This document shows positions 28,306 to 37,673 of a stretch of DNA of 64,000 nt, one piece after another. Under the pieces are notes generated by a model. The model saw nothing but the letters and a program-made list of their open reading frames with translations. It had not been told where the DNA came from and searched no databases. Each line of letters starts with the position of its first letter. Within the stretch, counting starts at the first letter, position 1. Source of the DNA: Fidelibacterota bacterium 408169 (GTDB lineage Bacteria; Fidelibacterota; Marinisomatia; Marinisomatales; TCS55); the NCBI GenBank assembly GCA_002256485.1, contig NNSG01000006.1:62001-126000 (forward strand). Direction: 5' to 3'. Made by a program: the position numbers and the translations under genes.

Positions 28306-29610
28306 ATGAAATTAAAAATATTGACAATATTAATGTGTGTATCGGTAAATAATCTCTTTGCGTCGGATATATCAAGCACAACAGATCAAGTCTTATTTAC
28401 GATTAATAATATATGGATGTTAATTGCAACATTTTTGGTGTTTATTATGCATCTTGGTTTTGCTACATTGGAGTCAGGGTTGACCCGTGCTAAAAATACT
28501 GTGAATATTCTTTTTAAGAATATATCCATTATTGCTATTGGTTTACTAACCTATGCGATTTGTGGTTTTAATCTTATGTATCCTGGGGAATTTTTATTGG
28601 GTAATTATTTTGGTTTTGCTGGTTGGGGGATTACAAACCCGCCAGGCATTGACGGGTTAGTAGGGTATGCTGATGGAGCTTACACTTACTTTACTGATTT
28701 TATTTTTCAGGCGATGTTTGCAGCAACGGCAGCGACCATTGTTTCCGGTGCTGTAGCAGAACGAATACGGCTAAGTAGTTTTTTAGTTTTTTCCACAATC
28801 TATGTAGCATTTATTTACCCAATTGCAGGTTCATGGAAATGGGGAGGTGGATGGTTAGATCAGTTGGGGTTTTATGATTTTGCCGGTTCTACTCTCGTAC
28901 ACAGCGTTGGGGGATGGGCGGCATTGGTTGGCGCAGTGGTCTTGGGCCCTCGTGTCGGTAAATTTCATAAAAATGGAACCATCCCCATTATGGGACACAA
29001 CTTACCCCTGGCAACAATAGGCGTTTTCCTCTTGTGGTTTGGATGGTATGGGTTCAATGGTGGATCGGTTCTGTCAGCCGATCCCGGACCAGTGTCATTT
29101 GTTTTTGTTACAACAACACTGGCTGCAGCGGCAGGTGTGGTTGGCGCAATGACTGTTTCTTGGTCGATTTCAAAAAAACCAGACCTTACAATGGTACTTA
29201 ATGGATCATTGGCAGGATTGGTAGGTATTACAGCTGGAGCTGATGTTATTACGCCCATGTATGCTGTCGTTATTGGATTTATTGCCGGGCTATTGGTTGT
29301 GTTGTCAGTACTATTTTTTGATCGGATTCGGATTGATGATCCCGTCGGAGCTATTTCTGTACATTTAACCTGCGGTATATGGGGTACATTGGCTGTGGGA
29401 ATATTTAGCAGCGAGTATAGCTTTTTAACCCAATTGTTAGGAGTTGTTTCCTTTGGTTCATTCTGCCTTGTTTCAGCATTAGTTATTTTTTATGGGATTA
29501 AAATGATCATGGGTCTTCGCGTGAGTGAAGAAGAAGAAATGATAGGATTAGATTTGGGCGAACATGAAATGGAAGCGTATGCAGGTTTCCAAATTTTCAC
29601 AGTAGAATAA
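28306..29610 (+). CDS. amt: Ammonium transporter
   Basis: FLVFIMHLGFATLESGLTRAKNTVNILFKN, DFAGSTLVHSVGGWAALVGA, LLWFGWYGFNGGS. Confidence 0.97.
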   Translation: MKLKILTILMCVSVNNLFASDISSTTDQVLFTINNIWMLIATFLVFIMHLGFATLESGLTRAKNTVNILFKNISIIAIGLLTYAICGFNLMYPGEFLLGNYFGFAGWGITNPPGIDGLVGYADGAYTYFTDFIFQAMFAATAATIVSGAVAERIRLSSFLVFSTIYVAFIYPIAGSWKWGGGWLDQLGFYDFAGSTLVHSVGGWAALVGAVVLGPRVGKFHKNGTIPIMGHNLPLATIGVFLLWFGWYGFNGGSVLSADPGPVSFVFVTTTLAAAAGVVGAMTVSWSISKKPDLTMVLNGSLAGLVGITAGADVITPMYAVVIGFIAGLLVVLSVLFFDRIRIDDPVGAISVHLTCGIWGTLAVGIFSSEYSFLTQLLGVVSFGSFCLVSALVIFYGIKMIMGLRVSEEEEMIGLDLGEHEMEAYAGFQIFTVE

Positions 29611-29631
29611 AACTTATCAGGAGAAATAAAA

Positions 29632-29976
29632 ATGAAATTAATAATTGCTATAATACAGCCGGAAGAATTGCCAGCGATGAAAGAAGAATTGTTGAAAAAG
29701 AAAATCTATAAGTTTACTGTTTCAAATGCATTGGGCCAGGGTAAAGAAATACCTGTACATGAGGTATACAGAGGAATAGCACACGAAATATCTTTATTGA
29801 AGAAAGTCAGATTAGAAATCGCAGTAAATGATGATTTTGTTGAACCGGCCGTAGAAGCTATAACAACTGTAGCAAGAAAAGAAGGGGATAAAGGTAGAGG
29901 GAAAATATTTATTTTACCAATTGAAGAATGTATTCGTATCAGAACTAATGAAAAAGGTTCTGAGGCAATAGGGTAA
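29632..29976 (+). CDS. P-II family nitrogen regulator, atypical T- and B-loops
   Basis: MKLIIAIIQPEELPAMKEELLKKKIYKFTVSNALGQGKE...YRG...LLKKVRLEIAVNDD...GRGKIFILPIEECIRIRT. Confidence 0.93.
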   Translation: MKLIIAIIQPEELPAMKEELLKKKIYKFTVSNALGQGKEIPVHEVYRGIAHEISLLKKVRLEIAVNDDFVEPAVEAITTVARKEGDKGRGKIFILPIEECIRIRTNEKGSEAIG

Positions 29977-29992
29977 AATTGTATATTATGCC

Positions 29993-30044
29993 TTGAATTT
30001 CCTGGTATATTAAATATATACCTTAATAATTATAGGAAAATCAA
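29993..30044. promoter_or_regulatory. Nested dyad-symmetric element in the glnA leader
   Basis: Outer arms TTGAATTTCCT/AGGAAAATCAA (10 of 11 complementary), inner arms GGTATAT-taaat-ATATACC (perfect). Confidence 0.5.
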
Positions 30045-30088
30045 GATAAATACATAAAATATTAACTTAATTGTAAAAGGAAATAAAA

Positions 30089-31099
30089 ATGAGTAAAATG
30101 AAAGCAGAATACATTTGGATTGATGGTCATCAACCTACTGCAAAATTACGATCCAAAACAAAAGTTATTGAAGGATCTATTAATAATTTGGATGATATCC
30201 CCGAATGGGGATTTGATGGTTCCAGCACCATGCAGGCAGAAGGGCATGATAGTGATTGTTTGTTAAAACCAGTTTATTATGTTAAAGATCCTCTTCGTGG
30301 AGAAGATCATATCTTGGTAATGAACGAAGTTCTTCAAGCGGATGGTTCTGTTCATGAATCCAATACACGCGCACAGTTAGTAGATATTGCTGAAAAATTC
30401 AAAGACCACGAACCATGGTTTGGTATTGAACAGGAATATACATTTTTTGTTGGGCGCTCACCCTTAGGGTGGCCCGAAGGCGGTTACCCCGCTCCACAAG
30501 GTCCTTTTTATTGTGGTGTAGGTGCGGATGAAGTGTTTGGAAGAGAGATTGTTGAAGAACATATGGATGCATGTTTGGAAGCAGGGATTGAAATTTCCGG
30601 TATTAATGCAGAAGTTATGCCCGGCCAATGGGAATTCCAGGTTGGGCCTGTAGGCGCAACGGATGCAGGGGATCAATTATGGCTTGCACGTTGGTTGTTG
30701 TATCGTATTTCTGAAGAATATGGTGTTAATGCCACCCTCCATCCCAAACCAGTTAAAGGCGACTGGAATGGCGCCGGCGCTCACACCAATTTTAGCACTA
30801 AATCTATGCGAGAAAACGGAGGAATGAAAGTGATTGAAGCGGCCTGTGAAGCGCTGGGGGAAAATCATGATGGACATATTGCAATCTATGGCGCTCATAA
30901 TGAGGAGAGATTAACCGGACTACATGAAACGTGTTCTATTCATGAATTTCGGTATGGCGTGAGTGACCGTGGAGCGTCCATCCGCATTCCTATGGCCACA
31001 GCAAAAGATGGTCACGGATATTTGGAGGACCGCCGTCCCTCTGCTAATATGGATCCTTACCAGGTGTGTGCTGCCTTGATTAAAACTTGTTGCAGTTAA
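30089..31099 (+). CDS. glnA: Glutamine synthetase, type II (eukaryote-like GSII)
   Basis: 336 aa; YIWIDG, WGFDGSSTMQAEGHDSDC, PWFGIEQEYTFF, GPFYCGVGADEVFGREIVEEH, NAEVMPGQWEFQVGP, NWNGAG-like DWNGAGAHTNFSTKSMRENGG, RRPSANMDPY. Confidence 0.95.
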   Translation: MSKMKAEYIWIDGHQPTAKLRSKTKVIEGSINNLDDIPEWGFDGSSTMQAEGHDSDCLLKPVYYVKDPLRGEDHILVMNEVLQADGSVHESNTRAQLVDIAEKFKDHEPWFGIEQEYTFFVGRSPLGWPEGGYPAPQGPFYCGVGADEVFGREIVEEHMDACLEAGIEISGINAEVMPGQWEFQVGPVGATDAGDQLWLARWLLYRISEEYGVNATLHPKPVKGDWNGAGAHTNFSTKSMRENGGMKVIEAACEALGENHDGHIAIYGAHNEERLTGLHETCSIHEFRYGVSDRGASIRIPMATAKDGHGYLEDRRPSANMDPYQVCAALIKTCCS

Positions 31100-31122
31100 T
31101 GTAATGTAACACTTGTAGACGC

Positions 31123-31152
31123 AAAAGCCCTTTTAAGGGCTTTTGTTTTTTT
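31123..31152 (+). terminator. Rho-independent terminator after glnA
   Basis: AAAAGCCCTT-tt-AAGGGCTTTT followed by GTTTTTTT. Confidence 0.9.
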
Positions 31153-31196
31153 ATGCAATGATGGTTGGAATTGTGTAGTAAAATTTCTATTCTTTA

Positions 31197-32573
31197 ATGC
31201 TTATGAAGAATATTTATTATCCATTTCTACTCTTTGTATTCCTCTTTTGGGGCTGTACTGAAAAGGCGCAGAATTCTAATGTTGATCAATCTGTTATAAA
31301 TAGTCGTGAATCTTGGAAAATTATTCAGGAAGATATTTTTTCCCAAAATTGTGTGGATTGCCATACAGCGGGGACATCATTTGCCAATCAATCCAATCTT
31401 GTTCTTACTCAAGATGTGGCATATGATCAGTTGACCAATCATCCTGTTGACAATCAGGCTGCATTAAATGATGGTTTGGAAAGAGTAGGAACCGATGGAT
31501 TAAACAGTCTGTATAAAAGCTATTTCTGGGAGAAAATTAATGCTCCCGACAAGGAACACTTTTTTAGCGACCATCTTAATTATGGTTCGTTAATGCCCTT
31601 AGGGTTGCCATATCTAACGAATGGACAGTTGGAATTTATTCGCCAGTGGATTATTGCGGGAGCACCTGAAACAGGGAGCGTTGCGGATACAACTCTGTTA
31701 GTGGATACCACACGCTTTGAGGAAATTAATTTTAGTCCGTTGGCAATTCCTGAAAATGGTATACAAATCCACCTTGGCCCTTTTGAAGTGCAACCCAACT
31801 ACGAACGAGAATTTCTAAATTTTACGGATTTTGATACAAGTGGGGATATATATGTGAATCAAGTTGAAATAACCATGCGACCGGGTAGCCATCATTTTAT
31901 CTTGTATACTTTTCGTAATAGCATGCCTGATTTATTGATTCCCGAAGTGGGGGTTTATCGAGATTTGAGAGACGAAAATGGAAATTTCAATATTGACAAT
32001 TTTGCCGTTATGTATTTCCATGATTTTTTTGCTGGAACTCAATGGCCATATATAAATAGAACATATCCACCAGGAATGGCTATTAAGATCGACGCTGATA
32101 AGGGGTTAGATCTTAATTCTCATTATGTGAACCGATCTGACGATATTTTGATTGGTGAAATATATGCAAATATCCATTTAGTGGATCCTGTAGAAGTAGA
32201 TCACATAGCTGAAATTTTGACGCTAAATCATGATGAATTTGAATTGCCTCCAAATGAAATAACTACTCTTGAACGAACATTTACATTTAACCAACGCATG
32301 CATATTCTCCAGCTCTTTTCTCACGCCCATGAGCACAATTTGGAATTTGCTGTGGAGGTTGCAGGCGGCGATAAGGATGGGGAATTGGTTTATATTTCTT
32401 ATGATTGGGAACACCCTCCTATTTTGGAATTGGATCCTCCACTCACATTGAACCAAGGTGAAGGCTTACGGATGATTGCTACTTATGATAACTGGACCAA
32501 TGATACCCTGACCTTTGGTTTATTGAGTGAAGATGAAATGATGATTCTCTTTGGCTATTATTATACTGATTAA
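31197..32573 (+). CDS. Lipoprotein with c-type heme motif and PHM-like copper monooxygenase domain
   Basis: Lipobox-like FLFWGC; CVDCH; PHM-like candidate ligands GSHHFILY, LNSHY, SHAHEHNLEF, SEDEMM. Confidence 0.65.
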   Translation: MLMKNIYYPFLLFVFLFWGCTEKAQNSNVDQSVINSRESWKIIQEDIFSQNCVDCHTAGTSFANQSNLVLTQDVAYDQLTNHPVDNQAALNDGLERVGTDGLNSLYKSYFWEKINAPDKEHFFSDHLNYGSLMPLGLPYLTNGQLEFIRQWIIAGAPETGSVADTTLLVDTTRFEEINFSPLAIPENGIQIHLGPFEVQPNYEREFLNFTDFDTSGDIYVNQVEITMRPGSHHFILYTFRNSMPDLLIPEVGVYRDLRDENGNFNIDNFAVMYFHDFFAGTQWPYINRTYPPGMAIKIDADKGLDLNSHYVNRSDDILIGEIYANIHLVDPVEVDHIAEILTLNHDEFELPPNEITTLERTFTFNQRMHILQLFSHAHEHNLEFAVEVAGGDKDGELVYISYDWEHPPILELDPPLTLNQGEGLRMIATYDNWTNDTLTFGLLSEDEMMILFGYYYTD

Positions 32574-33806
32574 ATGAAATTCCACAATCCTTTAATAATC
32601 TTCAAGACACTCCTTTATTTAGTCCTTCTGACTAATCTTGCTGCTGAAAATAAATACCCAATTGTTTTGGTACATGGTTTTATGGGGTGGGGTGCTGATG
32701 AAATGTCTGGTTATAAATATTGGGGTGGTAAAAATGATTATGAAGATTTTCTTCGTGAACAAGGATATGAAGTTTATACCGTATCTATTGGCCCCGTATC
32801 CTCTAACTGGGATCGAGCAGTAGAATTATTTTATCAGATAAAAGGTGGTCAAGTTGATTATGGTCAGGGCCATTCAGAAAAATATGGATTACAGCAAAAA
32901 CCGCAGGGAAAGTTTTTTGATGGCCTTTATCCTCAATGGGATCAAAATCATCCGGTTCATTTTATTGGACATAGTATGGGCGGGCAAACGGTTCGAATGC
33001 TGCAGTATTTACTTGAAAATATTATTTATGACAATGAGGAAGAATTTATACCCGAAAAAAACCTATTAATGGCCAATATTCATGAAGGGTGGATTCGTTC
33101 AATTACCACAATATCCACACCCCATAATGGTACAACTCTTTCAGATATAATTACAAAAGGCATTCCATTTTTACAGGATGTAATAGGTTTAGCGGCAGTT
33201 GTGGGCAACGATTTTTATGATTTTGATCTCCAGCAATGGGGCTTTGAAAAACAAGAAGAAGAAACATGGGCAGCGTATTTCAGGCGTATGCGTGAACATA
33301 AAGCCTGGGGCACAAAAAATATGTGCGCTTGGGATGTTAGTATCGAAGGGGCTCGTGAATTAAATACAATTGCGCCGGCTAATTCCAGCATTTATTATTT
33401 TTCCTTCTCTACCGCCAATACCCGTTTGGATACAGCCAGTGGATTTCATACACCTGATGAAACTATGAGTTTAATTTTGCGCGCTAATGCACGTGTGATG
33501 GGTAAAAATAAGGCCTATTGGGCTGACGGCTCCGCAACGGATTCCACATGGTTCGAAAATGATGGTATCGTAAATACAATTTCTCAATTTGGTCCCACAA
33601 GCGGCTTGAACGGAGCCGATCCCATTGCAGAATACCGCTCGGATGAATTATTAATCCCCGGACAGTGGTATCATATTAATACGATCAATATGGATCATAA
33701 ATCACCTCTGGGACATGGCTTGAACGATGAAGAAGATGTCCAAGAAATGCTAAAATTATTAGAAAATCAATGCAATCTCCTGTGGTCTTTACCGAGGAAG
33801 GAGTAA
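32574..33806 (+). CDS. Secreted triacylglycerol lipase-like alpha/beta hydrolase
   Basis: YPIVLVHGFMGWG, VHFIGHSMGGQTVRML, late D and H (NDGIVNT..., DHKSPLGHG). Confidence 0.85.
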   Translation: MKFHNPLIIFKTLLYLVLLTNLAAENKYPIVLVHGFMGWGADEMSGYKYWGGKNDYEDFLREQGYEVYTVSIGPVSSNWDRAVELFYQIKGGQVDYGQGHSEKYGLQQKPQGKFFDGLYPQWDQNHPVHFIGHSMGGQTVRMLQYLLENIIYDNEEEFIPEKNLLMANIHEGWIRSITTISTPHNGTTLSDIITKGIPFLQDVIGLAAVVGNDFYDFDLQQWGFEKQEEETWAAYFRRMREHKAWGTKNMCAWDVSIEGARELNTIAPANSSIYYFSFSTANTRLDTASGFHTPDETMSLILRANARVMGKNKAYWADGSATDSTWFENDGIVNTISQFGPTSGLNGADPIAEYRSDELLIPGQWYHINTINMDHKSPLGHGLNDEEDVQEMLKLLENQCNLLWSLPRKE

Positions 33807-33814
33807 GTAGAATT

Positions 33815-35803
33815 ATGCCCAAAAAACTTCCTATACATATAGATGACTTGTATAAATTTAGAATCCCCTCGGAGCCAAGCATTAGTTCCGCCAGTCAACA
33901 CGCCGTGTTCATTGTGGAACGAATGGATAAGAAAGATAAAAAGTATTATTCCAATATATATTCTATAAGAACAAATGAGCGAAGTATAAAACAATTAACA
34001 TTTGGGAAACGAAACGACCATTCCCCCACTTGGTCTCCGGATGATAAAACAATCGCTTTTATTCGTAAACAGGAGAAATCCAGTCAGATCTGGCTCTTAC
34101 CCATGGATGGCGGAGAAGCTCACCCGCTAACAAAATTACCCAAAGGCTCAATCAGTGATATCCAATGGTCTCCGAATGGTAAAAAAATTCTTTTCCTTTT
34201 TCATCCACTTGGGAAAGAAGTAAGAACAAACAAAGATGGAAAAATTGAAACACCTGTATACCGGCATATTAAGGAAATATGGTTTCGCATGGATGGACAG
34301 GGATACTTTGATAGTGAAAATACCCATGTGTGGGTGGCGAATGGAAAAACAGGTTCTACTAAACAAATAGTTTTTGGTGACTATGACGATATGTTCCCCT
34401 GCTGGTCCCCGGATGGGAAGGAAATTTGCTTTGTTTCCTTTCGGGAAAAGGACTGGCGTCAGCGGCTAGATGAACATGATATTTACCGTGTTCCGGCAAA
34501 TGGTGGAAAATTAATAAAAGTCAAAACACCTTCAGGGCCTAAGGACGGAGGACTTTCTTTGTCACCTGATGGTAAAACCATAGCTTACATTGGCCATGAC
34601 CAGCCTTATAAAGGATGGGGTGAGGTTAATTATATTTTGAATACAGTGAATATTGCCGGGAAAAAACACGAATCGTTCGGGAAAGAATTAAACCGCATGG
34701 CCATGATGTTGACCTTAGGGGATATTACACCGTCGTTTGTCATTACATCTCCCATTTGGAGTAAAAATGGAAAGTCGGTTTATTATGGTATTACTCATGA
34801 AGGGCGGCATCATATTGTTAAAACGGATGTAATAACTGGCCAGGACAAAATTATTACTGCAAAAAATGCCGTGGCATGTACATGGTCAATGGATAGTCAA
34901 GAAACAGTTTTGATTTATAATGGAGCCAGCCTGGAATCGCCGGATGAATTGTTTACTATACAATTGAAAACCGGTGAAACAAAACAAATAACACAATTAA
35001 ATGGCCGGTATATCAACAGTCGAACTTACTCGGTTGCTGAAGAAGTAGAATTTTATAACCGTAAACAAAAATTAATGGGCTGGATAGTTAAACCACCAAA
35101 TTTCAATCCTAAAAAGAAATACCCTTTTATTTTGAATATTCACGGCGGCCCCCGTTGTCAGTATGGCCGAACATTTTATCACGAAATGTATGTGTTAGCC
35201 CAAGCAGGATATGTCGTTATGTATTCCAACCCTCGAGGCAGTCAGGGATATGGAGAAAAATTTGCCAGAGCCATTAAAGGAAAATGGGCAGAACCAGCCA
35301 TGAAGGATCTCATGTCAGCGGTGGATTTTGCTCTTTCTCTGGGTTTTGTAGATAAAAATAAAATGGGTGTAACAGGCGGCAGCTACGGTGGTTACATGAC
35401 CAACTGGATTGTGACACACACAAATCGATTTAAAGCGGCAGTTACACAACGGTGCGTGTCGGATTTATCCAGCATGTTTGGTAATTCAGATATTGGCTGG
35501 GATTTGTCTTGGGAATTTGGCGGTACTCCCTGGGAAAACAGGGAAGCATACTTAAAATGGTCACCCATTACATATATAGATAAATGCATCACTCCTCTGC
35601 TTATTATTCACAGTGAGTTCGATCTTCGTTGTAATATTGAGCAAGGAGATCAAATGTTTACGGCTCTAAAATATTTAAAACAAGATGTGGAATATGTACG
35701 TTTTCCTGATGAGCCCCATGGTTTATCCCGCCACGGTCGTCCCGACCGCAGGGGAGCAAGGTTAAAATTTATTGTAGACTGGTTTGATAAGTATTTAAAA
35801 TAG
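33815..35803 (+). CDS. S9 family (prolyl oligopeptidase/acylaminoacyl) peptidase
   Basis: WD40/TolB-like repeats WSPDGK, catalytic GVTGGSYGGYMTNW, HSEFDLRC, FPDEPHGLSRHG; preferred start ATG 33815 with upstream AGGAAGGAG. Confidence 0.93.
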   Translation: MPKKLPIHIDDLYKFRIPSEPSISSASQHAVFIVERMDKKDKKYYSNIYSIRTNERSIKQLTFGKRNDHSPTWSPDDKTIAFIRKQEKSSQIWLLPMDGGEAHPLTKLPKGSISDIQWSPNGKKILFLFHPLGKEVRTNKDGKIETPVYRHIKEIWFRMDGQGYFDSENTHVWVANGKTGSTKQIVFGDYDDMFPCWSPDGKEICFVSFREKDWRQRLDEHDIYRVPANGGKLIKVKTPSGPKDGGLSLSPDGKTIAYIGHDQPYKGWGEVNYILNTVNIAGKKHESFGKELNRMAMMLTLGDITPSFVITSPIWSKNGKSVYYGITHEGRHHIVKTDVITGQDKIITAKNAVACTWSMDSQETVLIYNGASLESPDELFTIQLKTGETKQITQLNGRYINSRTYSVAEEVEFYNRKQKLMGWIVKPPNFNPKKKYPFILNIHGGPRCQYGRTFYHEMYVLAQAGYVVMYSNPRGSQGYGEKFARAIKGKWAEPAMKDLMSAVDFALSLGFVDKNKMGVTGGSYGGYMTNWIVTHTNRFKAAVTQRCVSDLSSMFGNSDIGWDLSWEFGGTPWENREAYLKWSPITYIDKCITPLLIIHSEFDLRCNIEQGDQMFTALKYLKQDVEYVRFPDEPHGLSRHGRPDRRGARLKFIVDWFDKYLK

Positions 35804-35807
35804 AGCT

Positions 35808-36137
35808 ATGATTAATATAAATGATTTTAAAAAAGTTGAATTACGTGTAGGTACTATCGTTGATGTTGACGGTTTTCCAGAAGCAGAGAAACCTGCATAT
35901 AAACTAAAAATTGATTTTGGTGGATTTGGCTTGAAACAATCCAGCGCCCAGATCACAGATCATTATTTACCGAAGGAATTGATGAATCTGCAAATAATTG
36001 CAGTTGTGAACTTTCCACCCAAAAAGATTGCATCTTATGCATCTGAAGTGCTTGTTCTTGGTGCTAATGGGGAGGATGGGGGGATTATTTTATTGGAATT
36101 AGATAAACCAATCCAAAATGGAGCAAAAATAAGCTAA
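35808..36137 (+). CDS. CsaA-like tRNA-binding domain protein
   Basis: INDFKKVELRVGTIVDVDGFPEAEKPAYKLKIDFG...SSAQITDHY...VVNFPPKKI. Confidence 0.9.
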   Translation: MININDFKKVELRVGTIVDVDGFPEAEKPAYKLKIDFGGFGLKQSSAQITDHYLPKELMNLQIIAVVNFPPKKIASYASEVLVLGANGEDGGIILLELDKPIQNGAKIS

Positions 36138-36175
36138 TATTGCTTCTTCACCAAATATATTTGTAATATACAAGT

Positions 36176-36601
36176 ATGGAATTTGGTGAAGCTCTAAAGC
36201 AGTTCCTCTTGGATCTACAGCGATTATTCAGATTGAATATTGTTGATGATGAAATTACACTCTCACAGATATTGCTTATTTCCAGTGTGCCCTTTGACGG
36301 TATAGATATGACTTCTATGTCCCAACAGCTGGGAGTGGATAATAGTACACTTACTCGATTAGTGGATATTCTTGTGCGGCGTGATTGGATAGAAAAATCA
36401 AAAGGGCGACATGACAAACGAATTACATTACTAAAATTGACAAAAAAGGGACAGGAGATACAGGAGAAAGTTGAAGAACGGATTGATTTATTGGGCGATA
36501 CTGTTTATGCTTCAATCCCATTGGAAGATAGAGATGAAGTGAAAGAAATATTATCAACATTTCATTGGACATTATCAAAAATACTATTAAAACAAGAATA
36601 A
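36176..36601 (+). CDS. MarR family transcriptional regulator
   Basis: MTSMSQQLGVDNSTLTRLVDILVRRDWIEKSKGRHDKRITLLKLTKKGQE. Confidence 0.9.
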   Translation: MEFGEALKQFLLDLQRLFRLNIVDDEITLSQILLISSVPFDGIDMTSMSQQLGVDNSTLTRLVDILVRRDWIEKSKGRHDKRITLLKLTKKGQEIQEKVEERIDLLGDTVYASIPLEDRDEVKEILSTFHWTLSKILLKQE

Positions 36602-36602
36602 A

Positions 36603-37673
36603 TTGTATAATACAAATAATATTTCAAAAAAACTTCTCCATTGGTATAGTTTGTATCAAAGGGATCTCCCGTGGAGAAAAACACAGGATTCGTATAAAAT
36701 ATGGTTGTCAGAAATTATGCTTCAACAGACTCAAGTTGATACTGTAATGCCTTATTATACAAAATGGATAAATAAATATCCGACTTTAAAAGATGTTGCT
36801 TTGGCGGAAGAAAGTGATTTATTGAAGATGTGGGAAGGTTTGGGTTATTATAACCGTTGTAGGAATTTTAAGAAAGCATGTAATATTGTTTTGACAGACT
36901 ATGCAGGAACAGTTCCTTCTGATTTTAATGATTTTATCAAAATGGCCGGTGTGGGGTCGTATATTGCATCTGCTGTTTTATCCATTGCTCATGATAAACC
37001 CCATCCTGCACTGGATGGAAATATTATGCGTGTTATGGCTAGATTTCTGAAGAAAAAAACAGTATCTCGATATAACAAAAAAGTAATTTATAATCATATT
37101 CGTAAGTGGATGAATTATGGTTCCCCGGGAGATATAAATCAAGCGCTAATGGACATAGGCAGCCAAATTTGTAAACCAAACCAGGCTCATTGTTATAAAT
37201 GTCCATTAGAAAACTCATGTTCTGCAGCACAAACACACTCACCTGAATCGTATCCCACACCAAAACTTCATAAACCTATTCCTCATTACGATGTGGTTAC
37301 AGGTGTAATCTGGAACCATGAAAAATTCTTAATTTTACAACGAAAAGAAAAAAACCATCTGGGTGGATTATGGGAATTTCCCGGTGGAAAAATAAAAAAT
37401 GGCGAGAGCCATAGTATAGCCCTGGCTAGAGAGATAAAAGAAGAATGTGGTTTAAAAGTTAATATCCAAGCAAAAATTGGCAGTATAAAGCATGTATACA
37501 GTCATTTTTCTATAAAAATGACTTCCTATCATTGTGTTTCAAAAAACAACACAATTTTAAAAACAACTCAACCGTATATGTGGATAAAGCCCACTCAAAT
37601 CAAGGATTTACCGTTTCCCAAAGCCAATCATAAATTGTTTGCAACCCTGAATAAACAAGGCTGGTATGTTTAG
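36603..37673 (+). CDS. mutY: A/G-specific adenine glycosylase with NUDIX-like C-terminus (TTG start)
   Basis: LPWRKTQDSYKIWLSEIMLQQTQVDTVMPYY, CKPNQAHCYKCPLENSC cluster, LGGLWEFPGGKIKNGES. Confidence 0.95.
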   Translation: MYNTNNISKKLLHWYSLYQRDLPWRKTQDSYKIWLSEIMLQQTQVDTVMPYYTKWINKYPTLKDVALAEESDLLKMWEGLGYYNRCRNFKKACNIVLTDYAGTVPSDFNDFIKMAGVGSYIASAVLSIAHDKPHPALDGNIMRVMARFLKKKTVSRYNKKVIYNHIRKWMNYGSPGDINQALMDIGSQICKPNQAHCYKCPLENSCSAAQTHSPESYPTPKLHKPIPHYDVVTGVIWNHEKFLILQRKEKNHLGGLWEFPGGKIKNGESHSIALAREIKEECGLKVNIQAKIGSIKHVYSHFSIKMTSYHCVSKNNTILKTTQPYMWIKPTQIKDLPFPKANHKLFATLNKQGWYV

